This document shows, piece after piece, positions 59,733 through 64,000 of a stretch of 64,000 nt of DNA. Position numbers and translations under genes: made by a program. The DNA is from Sphagnum compactum. Lineage: Eukaryota > Bryophyta > Sphagnopsida > Sphagnales. The stretch is taken from the NCBI GenBank assembly GCA_965153455.1, contig OZ234501.1, forward strand, positions 11,532,001 to 11,596,000, given 5' to 3'. Each line of letters opens with the position of its first letter. The stretch's first letter is position 1. The notes under the pieces are model-generated. The model had not been told where the DNA came from and ran no database searches. It saw only the letters and a list, made by a program, of their open reading frames with translations.

Positions 59733-62700
59733 TCACACTATTAGGGTGACCTGCTGTTCGGTCACATATGTAAACCCTTCGTTCCTTGAAAAGTTGAGTC
59801 CCTCAGCTTCATCAATCCTGTAAAACATGATAGATTTGAAGATCCTTGCGAGATTTTCCCACTGATGTCCCTTAGTATCTTTGATGATGCATACTCTACT
59901 GCCTTCTTCAAAATCAAAGTTCCCTTTCCCATCTGCATGTCCAATGAATTGGTATGGACCTTCTTAGCTTGCAATTAAAGCTTTCTTCTTCCCTGGTTTC
60001 TTCATTTTGACCATTGCTTCTCTAGTAACCAAACCTTCAAAAGTTTGCTTACCTTTTCTGGTAGCATAGGTCCTCCTTTGTTTCTTCTGTGCTTGCTCAA
60101 CATTGAACAAGACATTTTCATGGATGTTTGCTATCAGCTTCACCTTCTGCAGAAATTGTGGTGCAGCAATTTCGACATCAACATTGTCATCAACCACAAC
60201 AGTCAAAGAATGTAGGTAATTGTCAGCCCTGAGACGTGGTGTGCGACCAGTCATGATCATGAAGGGAAAACACTTGGTACTGGACTGAATCCCACACCTA
60301 TACCCAAACATGACCTTGGCCAGTTGCTCATCCCAACAGTCTACATTTTTTGGTGTTGCAGAGAGTATGGTGATGCCATGTATGATAGTCTTAATTAAGC
60401 GCTCTGCCATTCCATTGCACTGGGGCCACTGGGGTGCTATGTGTTGATGTTGGATACCGTAATCCTTACACATAACATCAAATTTTGCTGCCCATTCCCC
60501 TCCATTATTAGTAAGCACAAACTTGGGAACTCCATATCTACATATCACATCATCCTCCAAGAATTTTGTTGTTGTTTTAGCACTATGGTCGGCCACCGCC
60601 TTTGCTTCGCACCATTTTGAATAGTGATTTATAGTGACAAGGATGTATTTGTTCCCTGACTTGGTTTCAGGTAATGGCCCTACAGTATCCAAAGCTACCC
60701 TATAAAACAATTCACAAACAAGTATGCTTTTCATTTCCTCATCTTCTGAGCGCATGCTACCCACTCTTTTCACCATTTGGCATTGCTGGCACATTCTTAC
60801 AATTGTCTTTACATCCTTTGTTCTGTTATGCCAGAAGTATCTGCGGCAAATTTCAACCAAGGTTCTTTGTTCTCCAAAGTGCCCCAAACCTTCATGCATT
60901 TGGATTACAAGTGCCATTCTCTCCTCTGGTTTGGGCACAAACAAACCTTTGAAGTAGAGCCTTTGCTCCTGCCAACAATAATTGATTATTCTCCATCTGG
61001 CCCTCTTGCTTTCCTCAAGATCCATTGTGTCTGGTAGTATGCCTTCTCTCAATAATCTCAGGCAAACTGTGTCCTCCCAGATGTTAATGTTCTTTGTATC
61101 CATCCCACATGTTTTCTGTTCATCAAAGTTTGTATGACTAACTCATGGCCACCAAATTCTGACAATTCTTGAGCAGCTAACACCAGCTCCAGTTGTTGTT
61201 GCCTATCATAGTATTTAGGTATCTTCCTCTTTAGTGTTTGCTTACCATCAATGGTTCTCAAAATTTCATCTTCTCCATTGCCTGCTGCCCCCACATCCTC
61301 CATTAGTGGGTTAGTCTCTTCAACCTGGTCTACTTCTGTTACAACATCAAGCATATATAGTTGGTGATCCTCTGAACAACGCCAATGGTTGATGCCAAAA
61401 CAACATCTATGGTGTTGTGTTAGTTTCCTTGTCTGTCTCCTCAAACCAAACCAATTTGAGTCCTCACCAGTTTGAACAGAGAACATCTTTTCCTCTGTTT
61501 CTGTTGTGTCAGACTATATAGTTCCAATATCCTGGATTTTTTCACTGAAATCGTCATCATCTGTGGCTTGACCCACTGGATTTTTGCTTAAAACATCAAT
61601 ATTGGTATGCTTCAATCCTAGTCGGTGCAGTATCTTAAAACTGAACTCCTGCAGCATATCAATCCACCTACCTCTCTTGCCATGCGCATCCGACACTGTT
61701 GCTAACCATTTAAGCGGCTTGTGATCTGTTCTCAGAGTGAAATGGTTTCTATATAGATACTGTCTGAAATGCATAATACCCCATATTAGTGCGTAGCATT
61801 CCCCTTCCATGGGGTGGAATTTCCTTTCTGTTATTGTTAAACTCTTGTTGGCATAAGCCACCACTTTCTTAAGCTTGCCTTCCTTTTGAAACAAGATGGC
61901 ACCAACACCTTTAGGTGACCAATCAACATCAAGACAAAATGGCTTCTTGAAGTCAGGTCTTACAAGCACGGGAACATCTATAAGTGCTCTCTTTAGAGCC
62001 TCAAATGTCTGTTGGCAGTCCAGATTCCAAACAAAATCAACATCTCTTTTTGTCAACTCAAACAACGAAACAACTAACCGTGAACAGCCCCGAACATGAT
62101 TCCGGTAATATCCAATCAGTCCTAGGAAAGACCTGATGTTGGTAAACGTCCTTGGTTCTGGGAAGTGCAATATTGCATCAATCTTGCCAAGATCTGGTTT
62201 GGTGCCTTCATTACTAACCACATGGCCTAAAAACGTGATATTTTTTGCAACAAAATAGCACTTGTTCGGGTTCAAATTCAGGTATACCTCTTTGAGTCTG
62301 AAAATACAGCATCCAAATGTTGAAGATGTTCTTCCCAATTTTCGTTGTGTATATTGAGATCGTCAACAAACATCTTGAGAAATTTGTCTCCCAACTCTTT
62401 AAAAACTACTAACATTGTCCTCGTGAAGGTGTTGGTTGCATTCTTAAGACCAAATGGCATGATTGTCTAATCATATATCCTAGTCTTAGTAATTAATGTT
62501 ATTTTTTTCACATCTTCAGGAGCCATCCGAATTTGCCAGAAACTAGATTACAAATCCAATGCAGTAAACCAAGCTGATTTTCCTAGCTGGGAAATCACAT
62601 CATCAACTAAAGGCATTGGAAACAAGTCCTGGCGGGTCTGCATGTTGAGTGGTCGATAATCTCCACAGAAGCGCCTACTCCCATCCTTTTTTATTGGTAG

Positions 62701-64000
62701 GGTCACACGACATGCAAATTTAGAATTGTTAAGTTTCATTTTGCCTAAACCCATCAAAACATCAATCTGTCTTTTCACCTCTGCCTCTTCCTAGTATGAT
62801 AATCAACCAGGAGACACCTTGCAAGATGGGAACCCTTGTGTGTCCACGAAATGTTCTTCAATGGTGCAATAACCTAGTTCCCCTTTGTTCCAAGCAAACA
62901 CATCTTGGTAACATTCCAAAACCTTCTACAACTGTTGTCTCTTCTCTTCATTCAGGTTATGATCGACTCGGATCTTCTGGCAGATCTCCTTCCACCTTGT
63001 GTTCACCTCATGATATCAAACAAGTTTAATTGCTCACTGTAATTCTTGGGAGAGCCACTACTTTTTTCCTTTTGAACTTGTAGCAGAACGAAAACTTCTA
63101 CATAACTTGTTGATTTAAAGATGGCCTACTTTCTTTTCTTTGCATCAGAGACCCACTTAAGCCAATCAACATAGTCATCTGCGTTTGTGACTTCTTCCAT
63201 AAAATCATCAACTTGACCTTGCAATATTAGTTGCAGAATTTGTTGTGGTCCTTCCGACAGCACCAGATTTCAAGTCCAATATTCCCAAACTCATACTCAT
63301 CACCATTCGGCTCAGCCAGTTGAGGTCCATCATAATGTTCATTATCATCCGTATCATTGTCTAAGTCTGACACAAGCACATCCATCTGTTTGGACATGAT
63401 GGGATCATACAGAGATGGATCCCTAATAGTCATGTCTGAGTCACCACTGATATGTGTGTTTTCCAAAGAAGCAACAATATCTAGCATCAGAGTCTCTGAG
63501 TTCAGTCTCTGCAACATATTTACCATAGTTCATGGTAAGATTTCTACATTAGCTCCTGGACCATGCTTCACTTGTATTAAACCCCGTTCCACATCCACGA
63601 TCGCACCAATTTTTATCAAAAAGTTTAATCCCAGCAGTACATCATAACTGTTTGTATCTACTACCATGAAGGTCATGAGGCACTGCACACCTCCAACTTT
63701 AATAGGTATTTCATCAATTCTTCCCATAACTTGTGTTACAACCCTAGATGTGGTTTTGTAAGTCTCAGATCCAGCAACTTTATGCATTATTCCCAATTCT
63801 CTAACCACTGCAACAGCCATGACGGACATAGATGTTCCAGTGTCTACTAGTCCTTCCACCACATAGTTGTTTATTTCCACCAGCAAGTGGAGGGTCTTGC
63901 TTCTATGCATTTTGTTGATGCATATTCACTTGAGTGGCGGAACTGTTGACACCATAGACACATGATTGTCTGTTGACTCTACATCCCTTTTTCGCCTAAC
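59733..64000 (-). pseudogene. Ty3/gypsy pol polyprotein (PR-RT-RH-INT), broken and partial
   Basis: Order on the minus strand: a retropepsin-like protease at 63910-63530 with GLVDTGTS and DVLLGLNFL; an acidic linker (63526-63227); RT from about 62790 with RFCGDYRPLN, AWFTALDL, MPFGLKNAT and the catalytic FVDD; RNase H in 62338-61514 with LDVDWSPKG, EGECYALIWG and LRTDHKPL; a linker (61486-61090); then integrase (61103-59964) with the HHCC zinc finger (HEGLGHFG ... CQQCQ), the first catalytic Asp in ALDTVGPLP, and NGMAERL with the Glu. The second catalytic Asp is Asn. In-frame stops: 63530, 62548, 62461, 61514 and 59964. Beyond 59964 the same frame continues (EGPYQFIGHADGKG) to TGA 59733-59735. 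Frameshifts lie near 62310 and 61090, and probably near 62795 and 63920. Confidence 0.9.

Larger units (their letters stand above)
58515..64000 (-). mobile_element. Ty3/gypsy LTR retrotransposon, 3' part, decayed
   Basis: The domain order protease, reverse transcriptase, RNase H, integrase on the minus strand defines a Ty3/gypsy (Metaviridae-type) element. It runs off the window end at 64000 before gag, the primer binding site and the 5' LTR. The 3' side has a 530-nt non-coding spacer, a purine tract and an inferred LTR. Confidence 0.9.

Noticed and set aside
1-64000. Fungal repeat-induced point mutation as the source of the transitions
   Set aside because: The CA-to-TA bias fits superficially, but the element types, introns and gene fragments are plant-like and the Helitron remains GC-rich. 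Methylation-linked deamination in a plant is simpler.

Overview
The window looks like a gene-poor, repeat-rich stretch of nuclear DNA from a land plant with a large genome. The evidence is an AT-rich background with few CpG dinucleotides, GT-AG introns, and a set of typical plant transposons: a Helitron, CACTA/En-Spm remnants, a Ty3/gypsy element and MITEs. I cannot name the species. A fern, moss or gymnosperm-type genome fits better than a small angiosperm genome, but that is only an impression. I see no intact host gene of any length. Almost every recognisable coding region is broken by stops and frameshifts.

Layout. About 0.58-7.2 kb holds a decayed autonomous Helitron on the minus strand: coiled-coil repeats, a zinc finger, an RG-rich linker, the HUH Rep domain and a Pif1-like helicase, with three introns that still splice in frame on paper. 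About 7.9-8.7 kb holds a 139-bp tandem duplication with hairpins, a good TATA box and a small acidic/basic ORF, GC-richer than its surroundings. About 9.6-14.3 kb (minus) is a multi-exon pseudogene ending in an FCP1/NIF-type HAD phosphatase domain, split by a 154-bp CACTA-type MITE. About 15.9-19.3 kb (plus) is a CACTA transposase (Tnp2) pseudogene followed by a plausible 3' terminal inverted repeat. A lysine-rich nuclear-type ORF lies at 21.1 kb. A prohibitin pseudogene with intron remnants lies at 22.9-24.0 kb. About 29.4-33.7 kb (minus) is a second multi-exon, transposon-like pseudogene of a family I cannot name, with a diverged ~150-bp satellite-like array inside it. From about 34 to 58 kb I see mainly AT-rich DNA, short tandem repeats, hairpins, an interspersed repeat pair, a possible solo LTR and two MITE-like elements. 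From 58.5 kb to the window end is the 3' part of a Ty3/gypsy element on the minus strand: protease, reverse transcriptase, RNase H, integrase and 3' LTR. Its gag and 5' LTR lie outside the window.

The loci do not work together as a pathway; this is a nested transposon and gene-fragment graveyard. What unites them is the damage. Most in-frame stops can be explained by C-to-T or G-to-A transitions, mostly at Gln, Trp and Arg codons, and the gypsy integrase has lost a catalytic Asp through a G-to-A change. That pattern, together with the low CpG content, suggests long-term cytosine methylation and deamination. Nothing here amounts to a clearly new biological system. The best candidates for something undescribed are the FCP1-domain gene with its unusual N-terminal half (9.6-14.3 kb) and the unclassified multi-exon element gene (29.4-33.7 kb).
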